Below, one piece after another: positions 1 through 10,205 of a DNA stretch of 44,140 bases; position 1 is the first letter of the stretch; every line of letters starts with the position of its first letter. The stretch is from Rhizopus sp. PT2906. Taxonomy: Eukaryota; Mucoromycota; Mucoromycetes; Mucorales; Rhizopodaceae. The DNA lies in assembly GCA_025529335.1 (NCBI GenBank), contig JAMYHX010000435.1, positions 1 to 44,140 of the forward strand. Direction: 5' to 3'. Below the pieces are notes generated by a model that saw nothing but the letters and a program-made list of their open reading frames with translations, did no database searches and had not been told where the DNA came from. The translations under genes and the position numbers were made by a program.

Positions 1-1
1 C

Positions 2-76
2 TTGGAATCCGTATTTGAACAACCACCCAAGATGAATGGACATCAATTTGATGATCCTGTGGATGAAAGCCAATAA
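2..76 (+). CDS. 3' end of an unknown protein-coding gene (partial)
   Basis: A plus-strand frame is open from the window edge and ends with TAA at 74-76, giving 24 residues that finish with the acidic tail DDPVDESQ. The codons look like coding sequence and the downstream DNA turns abruptly AT-rich. The family cannot be recognised from so short a tail. The gene converges on the Tps2-type gene, and its 3' flank contains the left arm of the inverted repeat. It could instead be a chance open frame. Confidence 0.4.
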   Translation: MESVFEQPPKMNGHQFDDPVDESQ

Positions 77-839
77 AAAAAAGACAAAAAGAGCGAAAAA
101 TATAGTGTACACTTTTTTAACAATATTATCTACAAATTATTCGCACACTGATAAAAAAAAAAAGATAATTTCAGACAACAAAAAATAATAAAAGATACAG
201 CAAATAATGATAAAAGAGAGCCCACAGGAAGCAAAAGAATGAATAAATAAATGATTAGTAAAGCTGTTATTTACATTGATATTAAACACTTACATTATAA
301 AGAAGAGGGTTTAAAAGAGAAAAAGAGAAGCGAGAAAAGTGAGTAAACATATAAAGAGATTATTAGTATCTTCCCCGAAATGTACTGTGAATGGGCCAGC
401 AATAACTGGCCCGGACAAGGGAAGAAGAGAAAGAGAGCGAGAGACAAGAGAGGAGAGCAAGCAAAGAAGATAGAGAGAGAGAGCAAGAAAGAGAGCGGAT
501 GGAACCAAGGTTTGGTAAGAACCAAACTACCCCCAGCTAACACCGGTACTGGTTAGATTTTATTCTCTATAATACTACATATTAGTTTCTTACCCTTATT
601 CTTTTTTATTCTCTTTTTCTCTGCTATTCATACCTTAGGGCTAGCTGGGGAATAGCTGGTTTTACTTTTGGTCCAAAGAAGAAAAGAAAAGGTGTTTATA
701 TTAAGTCTCTAGCAACTTTTTATTTTGTATAAAGTCTTGACCACATTTATCTTTTCTCAAAAATATCAAGCTCATTTTATATATTATTACATGTTGTCTT
801 TTTAAATAATAATAATAAAAAAAAACATGAAGTGTTTAT
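77..839. other. convergent intergenic region with GA-rich tract
   Basis: This lies between two convergent genes. It holds the left inverted-repeat arm (about 130-330) and a purine-rich tract at about 418-500, dominated by GA runs on the plus strand. Minus-strand frames over that tract give only leucine/serine/phenylalanine-rich low-complexity translations, which I do not regard as genes. The remainder is AT-rich and probably supplies 3' ends for both neighbours. Confidence 0.6.
130..330. repeat. left arm of a ~190-bp inverted repeat
   Basis: The reverse complement of this segment matches 4932-5117 almost base for base. Long shared blocks include AAGTGTTTAATATCAATGTA, ACTAATCATTTATTTATTCA and TTTATCAGTGTGCGAA (as read at 4932-5117). 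The main difference is about 10 extra bases in this copy near 177-190 and a longer A-run near 152-163. The two arms face each other across about 4.6 kb that contains the whole Tps2-type gene. Confidence 0.85.
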
Positions 840-3515
840 CTATTGTTCTTTATCTGATTTGGCCATAGTACCTAAAAGATGAATAATCTCTGAGGGTGAC
901 TCTACTTGCCAGTTAGCCATACTCTTCTTCTTGGGTGGGCCAATCGTAATAGAATATAATGAGGATTTAGCAGATGCCCATGTGGTATCAGTGTCTCCCT
1001 TGTTTACTTGTTCTTGATAACGAGCAAAGTAAGTAGCAGAGAGAGTTCGGAACATGTCTTCATCTGTCTTGTCATCACCAGCACATACAATGAAATCAGC
1101 GTCTGGTGATAAGGCCATGATACGCTTGACTACTTCTCCCTTATTGATCATCATCGGACGTACTTCCAAATTCTTTTTACCAACAAGGATCTCAACTGGC
1201 ATCTTGGAAACAACAGAGTTTTCTAAATGATTCTGACATTCCTTGGCTTGGAACTCACCGTATTCTTCATCTGCCATACGGTAATGCCATGTGATGGAGG
1301 ACTTTTTATGTTCGACAAAACTACCTTCTGTACGTTCCGTGTAATAATCAAAGATCTCCGTCACATCCTTCTTCCAGCTCATGTCGATATCTTCTAGCAC
1401 ATTTGTCCACTGTTCTGAGCCAGCCGCTTTCCAGAAGCAGCCATGCTCTGCGCTAAGGCCGAGGTTCTTGATACCGCCCAACCAATCTTCCAAACAGGCT
1501 TGATCTCTACCAGAAACAATCCAGACATCATTACGAGGATCATTACAGAGCTCCTGAAGGTATTGTAACATCTCTTTCGAAGGTTTGGCGTCAGTGGGCA
1601 CTGAGACGATAGGTGTCAGAGTACCATCATAGTCAAAGAACATCAAACGCTTCTTTGCAGCCTTGTAATCCTTTGTGAATTTCGATACGTCCAGCGCAGG
1701 TGTAGCTTGAGACTGTAGACTGAACTTTTGTGTGCTTTCGACCAATTGCTTGATGAATGACTTGGCCCAATAGGCGGCAGAGTGTTCCAAGACATAATTG
1801 TACAATTGACCATGACGCGTGGCTTTGTCTTCTGCACTCATCGTCAATGCTTCATTCAGAGCTTTGGCAACACCAGCACTATCGAATGGGTTCACGATCA
1901 ATGCAGCGCTAAGTGAGCCAGCAGTACCAGTAAATTCGGACAAGATGAGAGGGCCATGTTGTTCTTGTTGGCAAATGATGTATTCTAGTGACGTTGTGTT
2001 CATACCATCTCTTAAGCTTGTGATCAATCCGACATCAGCAACGGACAACAAGGCATAGTACTCATCTCGATCAACATCTTGATAATAATGATGAACAGGC
2101 GTAAATTCAAGAGAACCATATATGCTGTTGATATGACTGACGAGTTCAGATACCTTTGCTTCCAACTTGGAGTTGTCGCCAAAGGTAGGTGTTGTCACCT
2201 GAATGAGGACGACTTCCTTTCGCCATTCGGGATAATCACGCAAGAATTTTTCGAATGCATGCAGTTTTTGAACGACACCCTTTGTTGAGTCAAGCTTATC
2301 ACGACCAATGATGATTTTCTTTCCAGCATACATCGCTCGAATCGCGTTGATCTTGGCAGCCACACCGGGTTCTTGACGGAACTGGTCTACACGTTTAGCA
2401 TCAACGCCAATGGGGAATGTTCCTACTGAGACGATATGTCCATTGCAATTGACGCCTGTCTGTGTCGATTCACAACCAAGAACGCGAGTACATGAACCGA
2501 TAAAGTGACGAGCATAAGAATAGGTTTGGAATCCGATAAGATTAGCACCCAAGAATCCACTGAGAATTTCCTTGCGGGCTAATAAGAGTTATATATTTTG
2601 TTCTTGTTTGTTTTGTTTTACAACTTACTTGTCAGACATCGGAAGATTTCAGAGCTTGGGAAAGGGGCATGAAGGAAAAGGCCAATGGAGGCATCAGGGA
2701 TGATCTCACGTAGCATCTCGGGAACAAGTAGTAAATGATAATCATTGATAAAGACTATATACTTTTAAGTTTTACCAGCCTTAACACACACACACAATAC
2801 TTACTTATGTCACCAGGACGGTAATGAGAAGCAATCGTCTGAGTAAATTGTTGGTTGACGGCAACGTAATCTTGCCAGTATTGCTTTTCAGCCATACCAT
2901 CTGAGTCATTTGACCAAGTCAAATAGTGAAATAAGGGCCAGAGGACTATAAATTTGTTTTAGTTGTCAAAATTCTCCCGGTTTCATCCAATATATTCTTA
3001 CCTTCTTTACAGTAGCCTTCATAATGACCACGAGACTTGCTATCTAAAAAGATGGGAACAATACGACCTTTTTCCATCAAGAGAGATTCCAGCTTGGCCT
3101 TGTCTTGATCTGTCAGTTCTTCAGCCTGAAGAGGAGATTTTTTCGTCTTATCCTTGATTGGACCAGTCCAGCCGATATGTAATGTTTCATATTCATCACG
3201 TAAGCTTTGGAGACCAGCGTGTAAAGCAAGATGACCTCTACTCTGAGTGATGGTCCACTCGGCAGCATGGAACTTTGCGCGTAAGGTACGACCACGGCGA
3301 TGATGGCGAGCAAGTTTAGATACAGGAGCAGCGGCAACATCACCATCTTCATTAACAGACAACGGCTGTTGTTCATCAGCAACCATAGTAGGAGCAGATC
3401 TTGATATATGATAAGGGATTTGATGTGTGACATTGATGATGCGTCCTGAAATATGGGGCATCTTGCCTGACAAGGGCAAATAGTCTGCTACCTTTTCAGC
3501 TGTTAATGAAGGCAT
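840..3515 (-). CDS. TPS2: trehalose-6-phosphate phosphatase, Tps2-type (GT20 + HAD domains)
   Basis: Cytosolic enzyme that removes phosphate from trehalose-6-phosphate, the last step of trehalose synthesis. Exons: 3515-3002, 2945-2805, 2754-2629 and 2578-840, all with GT...AG introns, giving 839 aa. The N-terminal two thirds is a GT20 synthase-like domain (GRIINVTHQIPYHISR near residue 25; FINDYHLLLVPEM; GRDKLDSTKG near 353; SEFTGTAGSL near 474). The C-terminal HAD phosphatase has DYDGTLTP with Asp576 and Asp578, VSGRD, and GDDKTDED. The N-terminal spacer, WTGPIKDK and the altered loop SRGHLALHAG resemble yeast Tps2 rather than Tps1. In the sugar-nucleotide motif the usual VDRLDYIKG reads RDKLDSTKG, so the GT20 domain is probably structural rather than catalytic. 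Start: first ATG of a long open first exon. The gene sits inside the inverted repeat. Confidence 0.93.
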
Positions 3516-5298
3516 TTTATTGTTACGCGTTATATTATAAAGGAATTAAAGAATAGGAAGAAAAAAAAGAAAAGAAAAAAGAATAAAAACTATGTTATTT
3601 GTTGATGTTTTATGGAAAAAAAAAGAAAAACTCGGGATTCGAATTTTCTATATGCATTAATTCTCTTTTTCCTTATTGTTGGGTTACAATTGGGATGGGT
3701 CTCTCTCTCTCTCTTCCTTTGTCTGTCTTGGGCTTGAATCATGGGCAGCATTGTCTCTTTTTAATTGGCAAATAAGTGTGTGTGAGTATATTATTATAAA
3801 ATTTTCCTTATATTTCCCAAAACTAAAAAGGTGGTTCATATCAGATTAAATGTTACAACATGATGTCGTCATGAATTATCTTGTACTTCTCTTGTTATTG
3901 ACATGATGATATATCATACCACAATGATTACATTAAGCTATCAGAGATATCTTGTACTTTTTTCTTTGGTTTTTATTATTATTTACAGTGACAATCAGTA
4001 CCTATTCTACTGCTATCAGTATTGCAATGACGCAATAAAAAACTCGATTTCAATGTCCACTTCTAGATTTGGAAAGTGGTAGAAAAAAAACGGGTCCTAC
4101 AGCCCTGTGCTAAACTAAATCATCTTTATAGAGTTCTCATCTATGATTGAGCTAACCAGGTAGATATCAATATCACAACTGGCTCATCATGCGGTGATTA
4201 TATTGACAGCAGCGCCACTCAGGGGTAAGTTTTGTATATGAAGCTAATGGCTTATATGGTATGGTTCACATAGCAGAGGACCAATCAATGTTGATCATCT
4301 ATGAATAGTCTCTTTCAAATTTTAGAAACTGTTAGCAACACATCCATTTGATTTCTCTTTTTATGGTTTTAAAAGAAAGAAATCGCTCGGAAGTTAAATA
4401 TTGTTTAGCTTTCTAAAAATGGCTGACATTGCTTCATTCTTGGAACATGTCCTATTACCTTTTGCTTATCTTGGGCTTCAAGTTACAAATTATTTCAAGG
4501 ACTCTTGATATAGGGCATAATGATGCACATAGCATAAAGTATGCCAGAGGTAAACAGGCACTTATGCGTGGAGCCTTTTACGAGCTTATGACTTGATTAC
4601 TATAGAGTAATGGTCATCTATTGAGATGACAAGCATTCGATAAGAAATACTTTCCTATATGCCGTAAAGAAATATCATCCGATATGCTTTATATCACATT
4701 TACAGTTATTCGTTGTTTAAATGGCCAAACATCCAAAATGGTTGGTGTAATATAGAAGGTTCAGAAATTATTCGCACACATTACAAGATCAATAACATTA
4801 TAGTTGATTTTCTATATCTGTTTTATTGTTTAAAAGACAGCATTTAATAATACATAAAATAAATGTGGCCAACACTTATAACACATAACTGAAAAAGTTG
4901 TTAGAAACTCTGTATAAATAGTCTGACCTTGACTTCTCTTTCTCTTATAAATCCTCTTCTTTTAATATAAGTGTTTAATATCAATGTAAATAACGGATTT
5001 ACTAATCATTTATTTATTCATTCTTTTGCTTCTTGTGGGCTCTCTTTTATCATTATTTGTTGTATCTTGTTGTCTGAAATTATCATTTTTTTTATCAGTG
5101 TGCGAACAATTTGTGAATGAAGTGTGTAAACATCTTGAACCACTGAACGTATACTCCTGAATACTAAGTCTGTCTCTACGCACTCATGGCTGAATATGCT
5201 TTACTGACTATAATAGCTTTGCGTTTTAACAACAATAAGGACATTTTACATTTTAATAGTGCATTTATTATAATCTAAATAGTTGAATCAATATGGAC
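3516..5298. other. intergenic region upstream of TPS2, with right inverted-repeat arm
   Basis: No convincing gene was found on either strand. The first ~250 bases upstream of TPS2 are pyrimidine/purine-rich, with a CT-repeat at about 3700-3716, and should hold its promoter. The right inverted-repeat arm is at 4932-5117. A 15-base direct copy of part of the left arm, AAATTATTCGCACAC, lies at 4765-4779. The 5118-5298 segment is the likely 3' flank of the cysteine-repeat gene. Confidence 0.5.
4932..5117. repeat. right arm of the ~190-bp inverted repeat
   Basis: This is the inverted partner of 130-330 (see that entry). It starts at CTTCTCTTTCTCTTATAAAT and ends near GTGTGCGAACAATTTGTG. It lies 182 nt downstream of the stop codon of the cysteine-repeat gene in that gene's reading sense. 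The left arm lies 54 nt downstream of the stop of the plus-strand partial gene, so each arm is the 3' flank of an outward gene. Confidence 0.85.
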
Positions 5299-6294
5299 TT
5301 AGTTGAGAGTTTTAGCACCCTTAGGGTCAGCCTTGCCATTGCACTTTCCCTTGATACAGGTGTCACGGCAATCATCACTGTCTTCACAGCAGTAGTCCTT
5401 CCAGCCTTTACCAGTGCCAGTACCACGGTTTTTAGGGTTTACGCACTTGTTAGAACCATCGTCAGTGGGAGGCTTGGGGTTAGCCTTTCCATTGCATTTG
5501 CCCTTGATGCAAGATTCACGGCAGTCATCACTGTTTTCACAGCAGTAGTCCTTCCAGCCTTCACCAGTACCCATACCCTTGTTGCTAGGAACGAGGCACT
5601 TGTTGTCGCTGGGATCAGTAGGAGGCTTAGGGTTAGCCTTTCCATTGCACTTGCCCTTGATGCAAGATTCACGGCAGTCGTCACTATTTTCACAGCAGTA
5701 GTCTTTCCAGCCTTCGCCGGTACCCATACCCTTGTTGCTAGGAATGAGGCACTTGTTGTCGCTGGGATCAGTAGGAGGCTTAGGGTTAGCCTTTCCATTG
5801 CATTTGCCCTTGATGCAGGTATCAAGACAGTCGTCACTGTTTTCACAGCAGTAGTCTTTCCAGCCTTCACCAGTACCTATACCCTTGTTGCTAGGAACGA
5901 GACACTTGTCGTCGCTGGGATCAGTAGGAGGCTTAGGGTTAGCTTTGCCATTACATTTGCCCTTGATACAGGTATCAAGACAATCATCGCTATTTTCACA
6001 GCAGTAATCCTTCCAGCCTTCACCAGTACCCATACCCTTGTTGCTAGGAACGAGACACTTGCCGTCACTGGGATCAGTAGGAGGCTTAGGGTTAGCCTTT
6101 CCATTGCATTTGCCCTTGATGCAAGATTCACGGCAGTCATCACTGTTTTCACAGCAGTAGTCTTTCCAGCCTTCACCGGTACCCATGCCACGGTTGCCAG
6201 GAACAAGACAAGATGCAGAAGCCTTGTTAGTAGAAGCAGCTTGTACACTGGCAAGAGAAGCAGCCAGGAGTAAGATAGAAAAGGAGAGTCTCAT
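5299..6294 (-). CDS. secreted protein with six tandem six-cysteine repeats
   Basis: Single-exon gene encoding 331 aa. Residues 1-19 are a clear signal peptide (MRLSFSILLLAASLASVQA). The rest is six repeats of about 51 residues starting at Cys29. Each has the pattern C-x17-CC-x5-C-x3-C-x4-C and the core GTGEGWKDYCCENSDDC, then a Pro/Asp/Lys linker (NPKPPTDPSD). Repeats 1-5 are nearly identical; repeat 6 is the most divergent (CVNPKNRGTGTGKGWKDYCC). Even cysteine number and uniform spacing suggest one independent disulfide-bonded module per repeat. No hydrophobic tail or GPI signal follows, so secretion or cell-wall association is likely. I do not recognise a named family, and binding, defence or wall roles are only guesses. 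A TATA-like ttttatat lies about 60 nt upstream. Confidence 0.85.
   Translation of the reverse strand: MRLSFSILLLAASLASVQAASTNKASASCLVPGNRGMGTGEGWKDYCCENSDDCRESCIKGKCNGKANPKPPTDPSDGKCLVPSNKGMGTGEGWKDYCCENSDDCLDTCIKGKCNGKANPKPPTDPSDDKCLVPSNKGIGTGEGWKDYCCENSDDCLDTCIKGKCNGKANPKPPTDPSDNKCLIPSNKGMGTGEGWKDYCCENSDDCRESCIKGKCNGKANPKPPTDPSDNKCLVPSNKGMGTGEGWKDYCCENSDDCRESCIKGKCNGKANPKPPTDDGSNKCVNPKNRGTGTGKGWKDYCCEDSDDCRDTCIKGKCNGKADPKGAKTLN
5302..6210 (-). repeat. six in-frame ~153-bp tandem repeats within the cysteine-rich gene
   Basis: The coding repeats have a period of 153 nt and are close to identical at DNA level in the middle copies, including silent positions. That implies recent duplication or ongoing homogenisation by unequal exchange. 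Between copies the main variation is LDT versus RES between the fourth and fifth cysteines, and SDGK/SDDK/SDNK/DGSNK in the linker. Confidence 0.9.
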
Positions 6295-8891
6295 TGTTAA
6301 AGAAAAAGAGCGACGTGTTGTTGTATCTCAATTGCAAAGGATGAGGCCACCCCTTTTTATATGAAAACTCCTGGACGGCTACGGTTCGCCAAAGAAAATA
6401 AACATATTCAGACACAGATATTTTTAGTAGCATGTTAATCCAAATTGTAGAAAATAGGATACCTTTACTATTTACAGTTCTGACTCCACCAAGAATTGTG
6501 GTACGGAGATAAATTACGCATTGTTACGTTATTTTCTAGAAGAATAAAAGAATGACATAACTGTCTTCATTTTCTTAAGCCTATTTACTTTGATATATAA
6601 TCAATGCGACTTGTAGGTCGAAAAGAATCAGTTAGTCTTCCTTTATCATGACTCAATGGATTGCAATAAGCCTTAAGCTTAGAATTGCTGCACGTTCTTT
6701 TGTACGACCTGTTCCCATTTTTAAAATTTCACAGAATCCAGGAACTTTCATACTTTCCTTTTTTTAAATATTCTGTTCTATTTCTTGACTTTTGCGTGTG
6801 CGAAATAGGTTCATTTTGGGTCTGTGATGCATTTAATTAAGAAGAAATTTTCACCACACAATAAGCAAGAGTATTTCATTGGTCAATGAATAACAGAAAG
6901 AGCAGGATTCAGGTATGGCCGAACGTGGGTTCTATAAAGAGGCTCGAATGTTTATTTATATAGTAATCACGCATTAAATTCAGTCAACAGCTTCATCATT
7001 TTCATCTTAATGCTTTTGAATATTTCGTGAGCAGCAAGGTGAGATCCAGAAACAGACCCTTCACATGCCCTGCAACAGCACCGCTTTATTTCTGCAAAAG
7101 TTGAATAAGCTATGTTTGATACTTGGTTCTATCTGCTTTATGAGCTAACTGTTGGCTATTAGAACTATTTTCAACGATGAATACGTCTATCTACTCTCTC
7201 TTGTGTATAGTCAATAATAATAGCTTTCTCCAGGTTCAAATCCAATACCTCTATTGTGATTCATCCTGTCAATAGCTTCTTCAAAGTCGGTTTCTTCCAA
7301 TATTATCTCATTTGTCTATATACAATCTGTTGATAGTCTTCATATCCATCATAATAGTATGATTCTATATGGAATTACTATTAATAGCTTGAGCGACAAT
7401 GATGCGAGTAATAATCACCTTACAGCAGTAAAACAAACACTAAATAAGGAACCAGTTACTAAAGAAAGACTGATACCATACCGCAGAGCGATACAAAGCC
7501 AAGTGACATGAAGGATTGCTTCAGTACAAGATATGAGTTAAAACATTATGAAAATAACCGTTTTTCTGCAGTCAACCTCATCATGGGATAATCTTCATTG
7601 AATTGGGTAATTCTAATCGCCCAATTGTGCAAAAGCTGATTTATTATTCACTAAGTATTTATTATAATCATCTCATCGATGAAGTAGAGATTCTGTACCA
7701 AGCTTTATATATATAAAAAGAAGGTCGAAGAAGGAGAGGGAGAGCAAAAAAAAAAAAGATCTTTAGATGAATTCTGCGCCGTATCACTGACATGCTTTCT
7801 ATTCCTTGGGTTAATAGTGTGTAAGGTGCCAATCTTTCCTTTCTAAAGCGAAATAAGATTTGTATTTGCTTTTAGCTGTCTCGGCTATTCGGGGGGCTTG
7901 GTACACAAATGCATTAAACACAATTGTTACATCAAGCGAAAACTATCACCAGGCAATGAGGAGTTCAGCGATGACCTTTTAAAGGACTTGAAACAAAGTT
8001 ATTTCAACTTTTTTTTACGAATGTTGTGAACGTATTCATGCCTTTTCATTCCAATCTTAGTGTTTTAACTGTAGTATTTTGATTAAAAGAAAGAGATAGA
8101 GTATAATCAAACGCCATTGGGGCTCAAGAATGTATTATACAACAACAAGACATACAGTAATGCTTTAGAAATACATGCTACATTGCATCTAACGTACAGC
8201 ATTTTTCTGCAGCGTCTGTACATTCTTTTAACAGACAATGCCATTGATTATCATAAAATGCTGCAACCCCAAACAAAGCTAAGGCGTTAAAGTAAACATT
8301 TCTATTAACAGGTCTTTACTGTAAACAAACAAAGCTTTTTAAAGCTACAAACGTATTGACACGGATATTTTTCGAGAAATAAACAATTATGCATGAATCA
8401 TTATTATAAGCAGCCCTTCTTTTTCTTTATTTAAGAAAAAGATAAACAAACAAGGCCAGGCACGGGGGATCAAAACAGTACCACAAACATTTAGATGTGT
8501 CTCAGCTTTTTCAGCACGTTTTATGAACATTCAGGAACAAGGGATTTGCCATGCTAAATCAGTTTTACAGGGCATCGTATCATTTAATAAAGCACATCAA
8601 TAACTCCAAGGTATCAATGTCCATAAACAGTAAGAGAGGAAAATAATGTGTACCTTAGGGTTGCCCTGTGCGCATGATATAGTTCAAATACCGCAAGTAA
8701 CTGTTTCATGAACTATATTACAAAAGAGAAAACAAGCTTTAAAAAATAACAACTTTATTGAAATAAACATGGTTATATGTGTGTGCGTTTGCGTGTGTGC
8801 TCACGCGCTTGTGTGGAGGGAAAAGGGGGAATATAAAATGACAATTATATATATAATATCATATGCGTAAAAAAAAAGGAGAGCTTCATGA
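6295..8891. other. 2.6-kb gene-poor AT-rich region
   Basis: No ORF with coding character, no RNA gene and no transposon relic could be supported on either strand. The first ~150 bases should be the promoter and 5' leader of the cysteine-repeat gene. The last ~150 bases (GT-rich stretch near 8775-8815) are the likely 3' region of the forkhead gene. Confidence 0.5.
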
Positions 8892-10205
8892 TTACATCCA
8901 TGGCTCGTATCCATCGTTTTTCATGGTAGATGATGGCTTATTGCAAGTAGGTTGAGGCGTAGAACAGCCATCGGTCGGTTCCTTTTTTATTGGACTCGAA
9001 GGGTGCTGTTGATGCCTTTGCTGCACTACTGTGTTTGAATAAATGTATTGTGTGTTACTATTATTCGAATCATAAAATGGCCCGCTAGAAGAAGGCGTTG
9101 GTGGCGCCGTCGCGTTACTTTTAGGCAAACTGGATGCGGATTGAATTCTATGGATATGATGAGGATGAGGAGAGTATGGGCTGTCCACTGGTTGGGGAGT
9201 GGTATACATTTCATAATTAGTCAAGTATGGGCTCCTGGTGAAATCTACACTGTGTCTGTGATGATGATGATGATGGTGGTGGTGACCAAAGTGTCGATTA
9301 TCGTAGCCCACGGCAAAGGCACTGAAAGGAGCTGGATAGAACGGCATATTCGTTGCTGGACTACTGCTGCTGCTATTGCTACCCGCGGAGATAGCCAATT
9401 TTGTACTCATGTTAGAATCAAGCGATAGTGAGCGTGTATCACGGTTAAAACGCTGATGATAATGATCGTCGGGTAGATGGTAAGGAGGTATCTTGGCGGG
9501 GTCACTGCCAGAACGACTACCACGGTTACGCATGGTTATTTTAGTTCTTGAGTCTGATTCTGCAACCGCACGATAATCTACTTGCCAATATGAGCCCTTG
9601 CCAGGTTCGTTAATCGGACGCGGAACACGGACAAAGCTTTTATTTAAAGATAAATTGTGGCGAATGGAATTCTAGAAATAATCGTCAGAGAAATTCAAAT
9701 AAAGAAAAAGCTTAGTTACCTTCCAGCCTGTGCCAGCTGAGCTGTAATAAGGATAGTGGTCAATTACCCATTGGTAAATTTCGCTTAGGGTCAGTTTCTT
9801 TTTTTCGCTGTTCTCGATGGCGTACTTTATCAAGGTAGCATAAGAATAAGGAGGCTTTCCTTCGGTGTTTTTTTCAACATGTATTTCTTTGGTAGATGGA
9901 ACTCCACGCTTTCTTGATCGACTGCTGCTACTTCGCTCAGTAGAAGCAGAAGGAGAAGGTGTTGGTTGGCCGTATTGAGAATGATCTTCATCAAAGTTGT
10001 TATTTTCTTTCCAATTGGCGTTGGGGTACATTTTGTTAGCATGATGCGCTATATTATCCATTCCAGGTGAGTTATTCATTTGCTGAATTGGAGGTAACTG
10101 ATGAAAGCTTGCTTTATTTACTTGTGGGTTATTGCTATTGCTGTTATCACGGTCAAGCCAGTTGATAGAAGAGTAATAAACGTTGTTGTTATGAAGTTCA
10201 GTCAT
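8892..10205 (-). CDS. forkhead-box transcription factor
   Basis: Nuclear DNA-binding regulator. Exons 10205-9720 and 9671-8892 (48-nt intron) give 421 aa. The forkhead domain spans about residues 113-210: GKPPYSYATLIKYAIENSEK, LTLSEIYQWVIDHYPYY, GTGWK, then after the intron NSIRHNLSLNKSFVRVPR and GKGSYWQVD. The intron splits the recognition helix region exactly between GTGWK and NSIRHNLSL. The N-terminal 110 residues are Asn/Ser-rich with a basic SRSRKRG patch, a possible nuclear localisation signal. The C-terminal half is low complexity, with a run of nine histidines (HHHHHHHHHRH) and Ser/Pro-rich segments. The first ATG of the open frame was taken as start. Which forkhead subfamily it belongs to cannot be fixed by eye. 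Confidence 0.93.

Noticed and set aside
295..543. Minus-strand 82-codon frame
   Set aside because: The translation is Leu/Ser/Phe low complexity produced by a GA-rich DNA tract, with no splice context or domain.
5293..6273. Plus-strand 326-codon frame opposite the cysteine-repeat gene
   Set aside because: Its periodic hydrophobic translation is a by-product of the 153-nt repeat; the minus strand has a signal peptide and conserved cysteines.
7220..7265. GGTTCAAATCC resembling a tRNA T-arm
   Set aside because: The flanking bases do not form a five-pair stem and no acceptor, D or anticodon arms fit around it.
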